Of a DNA stretch of 51,615 nt, positions 1-6,048 are shown in pieces; position 1 is the first letter of the stretch, and each line of letters begins with the position of its first letter. The notes beneath the pieces are model-generated. The model worked only from the letters and a program-made list of their open reading frames with translations, was not told where the DNA came from and did no database searches. Source of the DNA: a virus; the IMG/VR virus record IMGVR_UViG_3300046535_000970, positions 1 to 51,615 of that record; one strand, 5' to 3'. Made by a program: the position numbers and the translations under genes.

Positions 1-46
1 CCTGCCACACTTCCCAATACTCCGGTTCTTCTGCTCGTTTACTCAT
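1..46 (-). CDS. small hypothetical protein, 5' fragment (complete copy at 51364-51534)
   Basis: This is the first 46 bases of the gene that reads leftward through the circle junction; the full copy lies at 51364-51534. It begins with ATG and the residues MSKRAEEPEY, with GAGGGAG a few bases upstream as ribosome binding site. Its ATG overlaps the TGA of the preceding gene (ATGA), so the two genes are probably translationally coupled. The protein is not recognised. Confidence 0.7.
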   Translation of the reverse strand, partial: MSKRAEEPEYWEVWQ

Positions 47-127
47 TGTGACTCCCTCGCATCTAATCGTTCTTGAATCCACTGTTCGACAACTTCTGAA
101 TTCAGCCCAAGCCCATGAAGGTATTCT
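1..127. repeat. terminal direct repeat (left copy)
   Basis: Bases 1-127 are identical to 51489-51615. The length equals a k-mer size commonly used by short-read assemblers, so this is most simply the overlap left when a circular or circularly permuted genome is assembled. It means that the genes cut at both window ends are one continuous gene. Confidence 0.93.
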
Positions 128-387
128 TGACAGTTATCACAACGAACCTCTGTCTCGATTCCACCTGTCTCGCCGCCTTCGTCGTATTCAACCATCATCG
201 AGAATGTCAGGTGGCCTCCGCATCGAACAGCCCTCGCTCTTTGCGCCTCTCGCTTTGTGCGTAACGTGCCTTTCACTTCAGAGATAAAGCGATCCCAGTC
301 GAGATGATAAGTCCCGATGCTTGACCGCGCAGTTGGCTTACCCTTCTTATTGAACTTGTCGGGATCAACCCATGCCTGACACTTCAT
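43..387 (-). CDS. hypothetical protein with a CxxC motif, 114 aa
   Basis: A leftward gene starting at 387 behind AGGAGAACAGTC, a leader almost identical to those before 885 and 50955. The middle is basic (KREAQRARAVRCGGH) and is followed by an acidic segment and VRCDNCQEYLHG, so C57, C83 and C86 could form part of a metal site. It overlaps both neighbours by ATGA. No family is recognised. The tight packing in the leftward operon, good start signal and sensible composition support it as a real gene. Confidence 0.7.
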   Translation of the reverse strand: MKCQAWVDPDKFNKKGKPTARSSIGTYHLDWDRFISEVKGTLRTKREAQRARAVRCGGHLTFSMMVEYDEGGETGGIETEVRCDNCQEYLHGLGLNSEVVEQWIQERLDARESQ

Positions 388-680
388 GACTGTTCTCCTG
401 CGTCGTCTACCATGAAGTCTAGCCAGTTTCGTCCCGTGCGCCCGACTCCGCCTTTTTTGGAGATGTACACCGTCACTCTTCGGCTATCGCGTGGAGCGCG
501 TTCTATCGGCCCGTAGATTTGCCCCGCTATGTGTTTTTGAAGAAATGCCACAGCTTCGGTCTGAGTTAGAATTTTGGTTGATTTCCGCGGCTCCGACGCG
601 ATAATGCCGTTCAAATCTACTGCGCTAATATGGTTTAGATTGTTCATGGCTTTATGCAGAGCAAGTTTCGCGCCCCGCAT
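384..680 (-). CDS. hypothetical basic protein, 98 aa
   Basis: Leftward gene overlapping its downstream neighbour by four bases. Two starts are possible: ATG at 680 (98 aa), which overlaps the upstream gene by 29 bases, or ATG at 647 (MNNLNHIS, 87 aa), which would leave a normal short spacer. Neither has a strong ribosome binding site. Visible features are a Q-T-E-A-V-A-F-L-Q-K helix in the middle and the glycine-containing segment KKGGVGRTGRNWLDF near the C-terminus. No family is recognised. Confidence 0.6.
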   Translation of the reverse strand: MRGAKLALHKAMNNLNHISAVDLNGIIASEPRKSTKILTQTEAVAFLQKHIAGQIYGPIERAPRDSRRVTVYISKKGGVGRTGRNWLDFMVDDAGEQS

Positions 681-885
681 CGATCACCCGAAGTTTGGCG
701 TCATCAGCGGGAATGAACGGCCCTGCGTCACTACGTCCAACCTCCGCGTACTCATAACCGCCAACCTTCCTTTGGGCCACGATGTCCTGCACTTCCTTTA
801 CGACTTCCACTGCGCGAATTAATGAACGGTAGCGCCAATCGCCGACCTTTTGGCCTTGCAAATATAAATCAACGAAAATCTTCAT
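652..885 (-). CDS. hypothetical protein, 77 aa
   Basis: The start was chosen at ATG 885 because it overlaps the stop of the upstream gene (ATGA). The frame stays open upstream, but that extension is an arginine-rich shadow. The protein begins MKIFVDLYLQGQKVGDWRYR and looks like a small alpha/beta fold with a helix (VEVVKEVQDIVAQRK). No conserved domain is recognised. It belongs to the leftward early block transcribed from about 6.05 kb. Confidence 0.62.
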   Translation of the reverse strand: MKIFVDLYLQGQKVGDWRYRSLIRAVEVVKEVQDIVAQRKVGGYEYAEVGRSDAGPFIPADDAKLRVIDAGRETCSA

Positions 886-1172
886 GACTGTGACTGTTCT
901 CCTTCTGGTGGGAATAATTCGTCGCGCAGATTGTTGGCGATGTGAATTGCAAGTCTGCACTCAGGACAGTTTTCAGTATAAGGATGGGTTCGATAAACTT
1001 GATGCTCAATCGCAGTCACAAAGTTTATTATCTCTGCTCGGTCGTCCACGTCGCTTTCTAATCGTTCCATGATCTTATTCAGAATAAACTCCTTGTCGTA
1101 ATCTCCCCATCTCGCCCACACATCTTTTACTGCTTGAATAGCAGCCGCCCTGGTTGGTTCTGATTTGCTCAT
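882..1172 (-). CDS. hypothetical helical protein, 96 aa
   Basis: A leftward gene that is acidic and mostly helical, with EHQVYRTHPYTENCPECR (one CxxC) towards the C-terminus and a QSQS tail. AGGAAGGA lies about 14 bases upstream of ATG 1172, which is a long spacing. It overlaps the next gene by ATGA. Function is unknown; the CPEC pair alone is not enough to assign a zinc ribbon. Confidence 0.62.
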   Translation of the reverse strand: MSKSEPTRAAAIQAVKDVWARWGDYDKEFILNKIMERLESDVDDRAEIINFVTAIEHQVYRTHPYTENCPECRLAIHIANNLRDELFPPEGEQSQS

Positions 1173-1225
1173 AAGCTATTCAAATCCTTCCTCGTGCGCG
1201 ACCATAGGGCTACTCACGGCGCTCG

Positions 1226-1456
1226 TTACTTCTCAGACGACCGCTCGCTTTTCGCTCGCAAAGATTCTTTCTTCAACGGTCGATAACTTGGCGCAGGGAT
1301 GTTCAATCCTTTGAATCCGCCATTATCAGCTGCCTTCTTGCGCTCAGGGTAACGGTCTGAGAAGCGAGTCAGAGGCGAGAATAATTGCTCAGTGGCGCAA
1401 CCCAATTCGCCGGCGCACACGTCTAAATCTTCGCTTGTGTCGAGTAGGGCGATCAT
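1226..1456 (-). CDS. hypothetical basic protein, 76 aa
   Basis: Starts at ATG 1456, overlapping the stop of the 233-residue gene (ATGA), which supports coupling. The C-terminal half is lysine- and serine-rich (PLKKESLRAKSERSSEK). No domain is recognised. A gap of 53 bases separates it from the next gene downstream, and I see nothing in that gap. Confidence 0.58.
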   Translation of the reverse strand: MIALLDTSEDLDVCAGELGCATEQLFSPLTRFSDRYPERKKAADNGGFKGLNIPAPSYRPLKKESLRAKSERSSEK

Positions 1457-2154
1457 TTCTCCTCATGTGCTGCCCGCATTCGGCCACAACAAACGGGAAA
1501 TCCTTCACCATCCCTCTCGACAGGAACGGTACAAACGTCATCGCCATCCGTGGAATAGAAACCGTGGCCTCGCTCTGCATCTAGCACTATAACGCGGTCG
1601 TCGCCCGTCAGTGGTTTGTAATAATATGGACAGGTATTTTCATGGAAGATAAGTTGTCCACATTTGGAGCACGCTTCGGATTTGAGAAACCGATGCCCGT
1701 TAAGACAATACTGGCGACACCGCTCCGCCAAGTCAAGATAGCCCCCAGCTTCGTTCCATCGAGCATTAGATTCGCATTGCAGACAAACCTGATTCATTAT
1801 AATCACCCCTTCAACTTGCCTTCTTTGATTAACTTCTCCTGGTAGCGAGGAATCTTCCCTTTGAGTTTGCGAAATCGGCGCCGGGAATGGATCGCCTAGA
1901 ACCTCGCGGACCTTCTTATGCCAAGCCCCGTCGCCAGTCTTATCCAGCGATTCACGAAGTAAAGTCTCTAACTCCAAAATGCGCGTGGCTGAGTCGTAGT
2001 TCGTTCGGGCTAACTCTGTGACGGTGCCGTGGATTAAAAGTAATTTGCTCATCTCAGTTTTGAATACTCCACATCTTATGCAGTACCTTCCGTTGACGTG
2101 CCATACGTGTTGTCCATCATCGCTATCACGCGGCAATATCGGCTTACAATTCAT
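1453..2154 (-). CDS. cysteine-rich hypothetical protein, 233 aa (possible internal start)
   Basis: ATG 2154 is the first start downstream of the interrupted gene; the frame stays open further upstream only because it runs into the transposon. Cysteine pairs occur at CIRC near the N-terminus and at CLQC, CSKC and CPYYY in the C-terminal half, so several zinc ribbons are likely. An unusually good ribosome binding site (AAGGGGTGAT) precedes an in-frame ATG at 1797 (MNQVCLQCES), which would give a separate 114-residue product. It may therefore be a fusion of two small genes that can still be translated separately. Function is unknown. Confidence 0.6.
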   Translation of the reverse strand: MNCKPILPRDSDDGQHVWHVNGRYCIRCGVFKTEMSKLLLIHGTVTELARTNYDSATRILELETLLRESLDKTGDGAWHKKVREVLGDPFPAPISQTQREDSSLPGEVNQRRQVEGVIIMNQVCLQCESNARWNEAGGYLDLAERCRQYCLNGHRFLKSEACSKCGQLIFHENTCPYYYKPLTGDDRVIVLDAERGHGFYSTDGDDVCTVPVERDGEGFPVCCGRMRAAHEEK

Positions 2155-2177
2155 CAGCTGCGAATCCCTGAATCCCG

Positions 2178-2210
2178 CTCCGTTCTCAAGACGTTCGCTC
2201 CGGCTCAGGT
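2178..2210. repeat. 33-bp direct repeat, copy 1
   Basis: Identical to 51356-51388. On the minus strand it encodes the C-terminal residues EPERTS and stop of the interrupted 81-residue protein, plus a few bases beyond. The second copy does the same for an otherwise unrelated 56-residue protein. Confidence 0.85.
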
Positions 2211-2325
2211 TCGTGGCTTTTCGTGTGCTTATTGCGGCATCTTCTACACAGCAGCACGTTATCTTCTCGCGCCCGCCAACCGTTATTGTAGAAGGCCGTT
2301 GAAGCTCCGTCCGTATCGAAACTCT
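2186..2325 (-). pseudogene. 3' part of phage CxxC protein gene interrupted by the transposon
   Basis: Reading through the insertion, 4984-4871 joined to 2317-2186 gives an uninterrupted 81-residue frame: 38 codons upstream, then 43 codons and TGA. The rebuilt protein has CALC in the first half and CRRC in the second, a typical zinc-ribbon spacing, and ends PEPERTS. The join is exact after removing one copy of the 8-bp duplication GAAACTCT. The gene is presumably inactive in this genome. Confidence 0.85.
2318..2325. repeat. target site duplication GAAACTCT, left
   Basis: The eight bases directly before the left terminal inverted repeat equal the eight bases directly after the right one (4871-4878). 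Eight-base duplications are typical of IS1595-family insertion. Confidence 0.95.
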
Positions 2326-2348
2326 GGCAATAATATACTTGACTCCGC
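2326..2348 (+). repeat. left terminal inverted repeat
   Basis: Begins GGCAATA and continues into ATACTTGACTCCGC. Against the right end it differs only at positions 5 and 6 of 23. It contains the -35 box (TTGACT) of the transposase promoter. Confidence 0.94.
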
Positions 2349-2367
2349 AGAGGTTCTCCAGTATAGT
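2339..2367 (+). promoter_or_regulatory. transposase promoter, -35 inside the inverted repeat
   Basis: TTGACT (2339-2344), a 17-bp spacer and TATAGT (2362-2367) are followed after seven bases by ATG 2375. There is no ribosome binding site, so the transcript would start at or next to the start codon (leaderless). Confidence 0.7.
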
Positions 2368-2374
2368 TCTATAC

Positions 2375-3340
2375 ATGATGAAGAACGCGGAACCGACAAG
2401 CCTTCAAGAAGCAATCGTTTACTTCTCGAATCCTGATAACTGCATTAACTATTTGGTTGAACGCCGCTGGCCAGATGGCGTGACCTGTCCGTATTGCGGA
2501 TCGGATCAAGTTACGTTCATGCCAAAGCGCCGCTTGTGGCAATGCAAAGGCCGTCACTCCAAGGCTCAATTTTCGATTAAGGTCGGAACGATTTTCGAGG
2601 ACTCTGCTATCCGCCTCGACAAGTGGCTGTGCGCCATGTGGATGCTCGCCAACTGCAAGAACGGCGTTAGCAGTTGGGAGATTCACCGCTCGATCAAGGT
2701 CACGCAAAAGTCCGCATGGTTCATGCTGCAACGCCTGAGACTTGCTCTTCAAGATGACGGTTCTGGCGGCAAGCTGAGCGGCCACGTTGAAGTAGATGAA
2801 ACCTACATCGGCGGCAAGGCGCGCAATATGCACAAGGCCCGAAAGCAGAGAGCCAGACTGTCGCCCACAGGCATGGTCGGCAAGGTTGCCGTTATGGGAT
2901 TGCTTGAGCGTCACGGTCGCGTGCGCACAATGGTTGTTCCTGAAACTACGCGTGCCGTCCTGCAACCGAGAGTGCGCCAGCACGTCGAATACGGTTCTGC
3001 CCTTTACTCTGACTCGCATCGCGCATACGAAGAGATGGAGGACGCTTACGTTCGTGGAGTTATCAATCACGCGGAACGATACGTTGACGGTTTGGTTCAT
3101 ACGAACGGAATGGAAAACTTCTGGTCGCTTCTCAAGCGCGGTTTGAAGGGCACGTATATCTCTGTTGAGCCGTTCCATCTGTTTCGCTATCTCGATGAAC
3201 AAAGTTTCCGTTTCAACAACCGCAAAGAGAACGATGCTTATCGTTTTGATCTCGCGGTCTCTCAAATCGTCGGCAAGCGCCTTACCTACGCGCAAGTAAC
3301 TGGTAAGAGCAGCGATGCCGACCGTAAATTATCGTGCTAA
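2375..3340 (+). CDS. IS1595-family (ISXO2-like) transposase, 321 aa
   Basis: DDE-type transposase expected to cut and join the ends of this element. The N-terminus has a zinc ribbon (CPYCG near residue 38, WQCKGRH near 56-61), then a helix-turn-helix (about 96-125). The catalytic domain starts at VDETYIGG (D141), continues with YSDSHRAY (D213) and ends with VHTNGMENFWSLLKRGLKG (H242, N244, E247), the diagnostic C-terminal signature of the ISXO2-like domain. Length and domain order are those of complete family members. ATG 2375 was chosen because it sits seven bases after the -10 box; the frame is open to 2339, but that part is inverted repeat. No frameshift or missing catalytic residue is seen. 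Confidence 0.95.
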   Translation: MMKNAEPTSLQEAIVYFSNPDNCINYLVERRWPDGVTCPYCGSDQVTFMPKRRLWQCKGRHSKAQFSIKVGTIFEDSAIRLDKWLCAMWMLANCKNGVSSWEIHRSIKVTQKSAWFMLQRLRLALQDDGSGGKLSGHVEVDETYIGGKARNMHKARKQRARLSPTGMVGKVAVMGLLERHGRVRTMVVPETTRAVLQPRVRQHVEYGSALYSDSHRAYEEMEDAYVRGVINHAERYVDGLVHTNGMENFWSLLKRGLKGTYISVEPFHLFRYLDEQSFRFNNRKENDAYRFDLAVSQIVGKRLTYAQVTGKSSDADRKLSC

Positions 3341-3546
3341 GCAACGCGCTTTGTCCGTGACGAAGCAACGCGGGAAGAAGCGGTCAAGCTAGGCCGCTTC
3401 TTTTTTTTCGGGCCACGTTTGCGAGGGTTGTTATCCGCTAATTCCCGTGCCTCGGCTACGCGTTTTTGAATGACTGAATGAGGAACCGCCAAGACGCGGC
3501 TGACTAAGTGATCGAAGGCGTCAAACTCTTCGTTACGTTTACTCAA
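3337..3546 (-). CDS. small basic cargo protein, 69 aa (TTG start)
   Basis: The last cargo gene of the transposon. TTG 3546 is preferred: it overlaps the TGA of the DUF1828 gene and is preceded by GGCGAGAG, whereas longer readings would use DUF1828 coding sequence. The protein has an acidic helical N-terminus (KRNEEFDAFDHLVSRVL, then a conserved-looking PHSVIQKRVAEARE) and a strongly basic tail (KRGPKKKKRP) that could bind nucleic acid. Its stop overlaps the end of the transposase by four bases. Similar small basic proteins are widespread in bacteria, but no function is known to me. Confidence 0.72.
   Translation of the reverse strand: MSKRNEEFDAFDHLVSRVLAVPHSVIQKRVAEARELADNNPRKRGPKKKKRPSLTASSRVASSRTKRVA
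3377..3408 (+). terminator. rho-independent terminator of the transposase gene
   Basis: GAAGCGG (3377-3383) pairs with CCGCTTC (3394-3400) across a ten-base loop and is followed by eight T. It lies inside the coding sequence of the convergent cargo gene, where the T run encodes a lysine tract. Confidence 0.85.
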
Positions 3547-4307
3547 TGTATACTCTCGCCTTTGAGATCGGCAACCAAAGTTTCCCGCGCAGTCCACCGG
3601 TAAACATCAGACTTGCTGCCTAACAAATTAACATCTTCAGAGCGAACGGTAACCACGTCATCATTAAAGAGGGTGTATTTGTCTCGATGGTCGCTTACGT
3701 CCGACCACATTCTGAAAATGCCATTAACTTTAGACACCATGCCAGCGGGCGTTCTAGGGGACACCGTGGCAATTAAAGTCTCCCGAGTATCAAATCTCGC
3801 CTTCAGGCTTACTTTGTAATTCGATCCAGATGCGCCTTGGATCGGGAAGTGGCGCTCGACAAAAATCTTCTCGCCAGTTAAATAGTCCGCCACTTCTTCA
3901 TTGAAAACCGCGGGTGAGTACGCCTTGCTTCCATATACCAAATCGCTGATCGCTTTACAGGCGGTAACCACTTCAAAAAGCAGGTCGGCGACATCCTCTA
4001 AACGCCCACGCTTTACAATAACGCCGCGGTCTACACTCACGCCTAGACCTTCCGCAATCCGATTCGCGGTAAATTGTCTCGTTGAATATCCGATAACCTC
4101 AAAGCCAACTGTTTCCAGGTAACGCATCGTTTCACCCAAATCACTGACTGTGAGTATGTCGCCATCCGTCTTAACGAATAGCTCGATCCGATCGTGATCT
4201 GGGTAAAGGTAAGGCGTTATGATGCGCAAACGATCACCACTTGGCAGGCAAGCAAATTCGCCCTGCAACTGCTTAACATAACTGCCGATGATTTCGTCGC
4301 AGGTCAT
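3543..4307 (-). CDS. DUF1828-domain cargo protein, 254 aa
   Basis: The N-terminal ~100 residues match the DUF1828 pattern: a helical start, ITPYLYPDHDRIELFV, then DGDILTVSDLGETMRYLETVG, followed by a helical segment with a RGVIV turn. The C-terminal half (KVSLKARFDTRETLIATVSP) is a second alpha/beta domain of the kind seen in longer DUF1828 proteins. It overlaps both cargo neighbours (ATGA upstream, CATTGA downstream), so the three form one coupled operon. DUF1828 proteins have no established biochemical function. A selfish or defence-related role is only an inference from their mobile context. Confidence 0.85.
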   Translation of the reverse strand: MTCDEIIGSYVKQLQGEFACLPSGDRLRIITPYLYPDHDRIELFVKTDGDILTVSDLGETMRYLETVGFEVIGYSTRQFTANRIAEGLGVSVDRGVIVKRGRLEDVADLLFEVVTACKAISDLVYGSKAYSPAVFNEEVADYLTGEKIFVERHFPIQGASGSNYKVSLKARFDTRETLIATVSPRTPAGMVSKVNGIFRMWSDVSDHRDKYTLFNDDVVTVRSEDVNLLGSKSDVYRWTARETLVADLKGESIH

Positions 4308-4774
4308 AGCACTAACTCCATCTGGGTTGGCGGCAAATCCGCAAGGCGCACACTACACTGTATTCCAAATTCTTTACAGAAATATTCCAAGCTATCTTGG
4401 ATGCTTTTGCCAACGTCTGCGGTTGGGCTATAAGCAAAGCGATCATGACATAGGTCAGTCCAGCGATGATAATGAGACTGGCCAAGCCACTTTTCTTTAT
4501 TTGTATGCCTGTTCGAGTGGCTCCCGTTGATATCAAGACCACGAATTCTAGCAGCGTTATTCAACAACAACGCTATCGAGTACCGATCTGAAATTATCTG
4601 ACTTGCCGTTATAACCACTCTGAGACTGGCGCTCTTGTTGTTCTCAACTGGAATGTCAATCTTCACCCATGATTTGTTTGCGGAGCTGTGCCACAAATAC
4701 GTACCGTCAATGGTTAACTCCCCGTCATGGATGAGAGCATCAACATTAGGTTCACGTACTTGAGGAACGGCCAT
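4304..4774 (-). CDS. cargo protein paired with DUF1828, 156 aa
   Basis: First gene of the cargo operon, overlapping DUF1828 by ATGA. Visible features are a beta-rich N-terminal half (DGELTIDGTYLWHSS, SWVKIDIPVEN), a central LDINGSHSNRHTN segment and a histidine-rich turn WLGQSHYHRWTD that could coordinate metal or form an active site. A C-terminal helix is followed by a beta strand. It resembles hypothetical proteins often encoded beside DUF1828 genes, but I cannot name the family with certainty. The start at 4774 has only a weak upstream AAGG. Confidence 0.75.
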   Translation of the reverse strand: MAVPQVREPNVDALIHDGELTIDGTYLWHSSANKSWVKIDIPVENNKSASLRVVITASQIISDRYSIALLLNNAARIRGLDINGSHSNRHTNKEKWLGQSHYHRWTDLCHDRFAYSPTADVGKSIQDSLEYFCKEFGIQCSVRLADLPPTQMELVL

Positions 4775-4828
4775 AGAGGACGACGCCTTGTGACACGGCA
4801 GGGACTCTGGACTTCAATTTCGGGTCGG

Positions 4829-4857
4829 AGCATAATCTCAAAGCTTCGCGGAGTCAA
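4829..4857 (-). promoter_or_regulatory. cargo-operon promoter, -35 inside the right inverted repeat
   Basis: On the minus strand TTGACT (4857-4852), a 17-bp spacer and TATGCT (4834-4829) point at the cargo genes starting at 4774. It mirrors the transposase promoter at the other end, so each inverted repeat donates a -35 box. Confidence 0.6.
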
Positions 4858-4870
4858 GTATATTTATGCC
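4848..4870 (-). repeat. right terminal inverted repeat
   Basis: Read inward on the minus strand it begins GGCATAA and shares ATATACTTGACTCCGC with the left end. It supplies TTGACT as -35 box for the cargo operon. Confidence 0.94.
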
Positions 4871-4878
4871 GAAACTCT
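4871..4878. repeat. target site duplication GAAACTCT, right
   Basis: Exact partner of 2318-2325. Deleting one copy and the element between restores an open frame of 81 codons. Confidence 0.95.
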
Positions 4879-4984
4879 CAATAGCGTCTTGTTTGCCACA
4901 CAGAGCGCACACAGCCTTAAAAGTCCCGATTAGACATTCCGAAATAAGAAATTCTTGCCGATTTAGGAATGAGGCTCGTTTCAT
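4871..4984 (-). pseudogene. 5' part of phage CxxC protein gene interrupted by the transposon
   Basis: Starts at ATG 4984, overlapping the stop of the 57-residue gene upstream (ATGA), and reads MKRASFLNRQ before entering the transposon's right end after codon 38. See 2186-2325 for the other half. Its translated N-terminal fragment would now run on into transposon sequence. Confidence 0.83.
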
Positions 4985-5154
4985 TGCTCTAGCTCGCTCG
5001 GTTCCTCGACTGGAACTGGCAATGGAACAATCATCAATCCATGCTGAACAAGTGGATTGTCATCGATTGCGGCCTCGTACTGCTCATCACAATGCGGGCA
5101 TCTCAGAATGATATGATGACCCACAACTGCGGTTGTTAGTTTTCTTTCGTCCAC
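4981..5154 (-). CDS. zinc-ribbon-like small protein, 57 aa (GTG start)
   Basis: GTG 5154 follows the leader GAGGGAGAGAAGG. The sequence includes HHIILRCPHCDEQYEAA (CPHC) and a proline-rich acidic tail (PVPVEEPSELEQ). Its TGA overlaps the ATG of the interrupted gene. The leader contains a hairpin also found before the gene at 9080. No specific function is recognised. Confidence 0.65.
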   Translation of the reverse strand: MDERKLTTAVVGHHIILRCPHCDEQYEAAIDDNPLVQHGLMIVPLPVPVEEPSELEQ

Positions 5155-5164
5155 CCTTCTCTCC

Positions 5165-5185
5165 CTCGCCGGTTTACCGGCTCAC
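5165..5185 (-). promoter_or_regulatory. 21-bp hairpin leader element, copy 1
   Basis: Read on the minus strand, the 21 bases equal 9048-9068 on the plus strand. The core GCCGG-TAAA-CCGGC can form a five-pair hairpin with a four-base loop, directly upstream of a purine-rich ribosome binding site and a start codon in both places. Confidence 0.7.
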
Positions 5186-5213
5186 GAATCGTTGCTGAAA
5201 AGGGCGTCTCAAG

Positions 5214-5273
5214 TCACCCTTTGCTTTGAATCTCTGCATCCTTCTCTACCTTAGCCACTTCTTGTTCACTCAT
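5214..5273 (-). CDS. possible 19-residue peptide gene
   Basis: ATG 5273 has GAGGG about nine bases upstream and opens a 19-codon frame of charged residues (MSEQEVAKVEKDAEIQSKG) ending in TGA. It fits the gap between two operon genes and has a normal ribosome binding site, but a frame this short can arise by chance. Confidence 0.35.
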   Translation of the reverse strand: MSEQEVAKVEKDAEIQSKG

Positions 5274-5291
5274 AATCAATCCCTCACCCTT

Positions 5292-5510
5292 TCACTGGCT
5301 CTCCTTGATTCGCTTAAGGAGAACATTAGCGACCTCGTCGCAGAAATCAGTACGTTGTTCATTTACGTCGCCCGATTCGTCCATGTGCCAGTCACCGGGG
5401 CCGTAGAAGCTCCACGGTTCTCTCTTACCATTGACCAGCCGGCCTTCGTCAAGACAGTGAAGGATCGCGCCACGGATTTCTGCGAGTTCATGGATGGATA
5501 GATCAATCAT
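5292..5510 (-). CDS. hypothetical acidic protein, 72 aa
   Basis: A leftward gene starting at ATG 5510, overlapping the stop of its upstream neighbour (ATGA). An N-terminal helix (DLSIHELAEIRGAILHCLDEG) is followed by a tryptophan-rich segment (WSFYGPGDWHMDESGD) and a C-terminal helix. No family is recognised. Confidence 0.62.
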   Translation of the reverse strand: MIDLSIHELAEIRGAILHCLDEGRLVNGKREPWSFYGPGDWHMDESGDVNEQRTDFCDEVANVLLKRIKESQ

Positions 5511-5770
5511 TTGCAGCCGCCTTTCAGAGAGTCACAAATCCACTGACAGTTCACGTATCGACCAGGATCGCCCACGAAGTCATAATCAACCTCGGCGCAC
5601 TCACTACAAACAGGCCGCTCGCATCGGTCACATTCCTGCACTTGGCAGTCGATATTGAAACTGGCAGCGAATCCGCAGAGATAGCACGTATCTTCCTTGT
5701 CATCGCCAACACTCGGCAAATTGAAATGCGGATCGTTATCAGTCACGCCAGCGGGATAATTACTCATCAT
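5507..5770 (-). CDS. zinc-binding protein with three cysteine pairs, 87 aa
   Basis: The start is ATG 5770 or 5767, both placed behind a strong GGAGGAG; ATG 5767 directly overlaps the TAA of the upstream gene. Cysteine motifs are CYLC, CQVQECDRC and CSEC, followed by a last pair around WICDSLKGGCK, a pattern like a B-box or LIM-type zinc finger. It is probably a small protein-binding zinc module. Its target is unknown. Confidence 0.7.
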   Translation of the reverse strand: MMSNYPAGVTDNDPHFNLPSVGDDKEDTCYLCGFAASFNIDCQVQECDRCERPVCSECAEVDYDFVGDPGRYVNCQWICDSLKGGCK

Positions 5771-6008
5771 CTTCTCCTCCAACTACTCCAGATTTCCTAC
5801 AATCAGGACAAGGTATCCATTCTGTCTTACGCCCGAAGTGGTCAATCTCAACCTCTATAAAGCCCGTTCCTTCGCAGCGTTCGCAGGGACGTTCTTCCCG
5901 CCGCGCCTCTACCGCATTGGCCGCCTCTCGGTATGCTTGAATGCGCTTACCAGACTCAACCAATCGCCTAATGGCGTTCTCAAGTGCTATTGGCCCTGCG
6001 TATCCCAT
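5760..6008 (-). CDS. DnaJ-type zinc-ribbon protein, 82 aa
   Basis: ATG 6008 is preceded by AAAGGAGAGAGAG; longer readings lack such a site. The N-terminal half is helical. The C-terminal half has CERCEGTGF and CPDCRKSG, the CxxCxGxG pattern of DnaJ cysteine-rich domains, here as two repeats. It is the first gene of the leftward block and is transcribed from the promoter at 6077-6049. Confidence 0.7.
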   Translation of the reverse strand: MGYAGPIALENAIRRLVESGKRIQAYREAANAVEARREERPCERCEGTGFIEVEIDHFGRKTEWIPCPDCRKSGVVGGEDDE

Positions 6009-6048
6009 CTCTCTCTCCTTTGAGTCGCCCCAGCTTTGACATGCCCGC

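Larger units (their letters stand above)
2326..4870. mobile_element. IS1595-family transposon with DUF1828 cargo operon, 2,545 bp
   Basis: The element is bounded by imperfect inverted repeats (21 of the first 23 bases match, beginning GGCA and sharing ATATACTTGACTCCGC) and exact 8-bp target duplications. It encodes a rightward ISXO2-like transposase and, on the other strand, three overlapping passenger genes including a DUF1828 protein. Members of the IS1595 family are known to carry passenger genes, so the arrangement fits a compound insertion sequence/transposon. Intact ends, an intact transposase and exact duplications indicate a recent insertion. Confidence 0.95.

Noticed and set aside
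1-127. Terminal repeat as a long terminal repeat of a retroelement or as a linear-phage direct terminal repeat
   Set aside because: No reverse transcriptase; the exact 127-base length and the gene running through it fit an assembly overlap of a circular sequence better.
2369-3295. 308-codon open frame on the minus strand of the transposase
   Set aside because: It is the antisense shadow of a clearly conserved transposase and has no start signal or recognisable motif.
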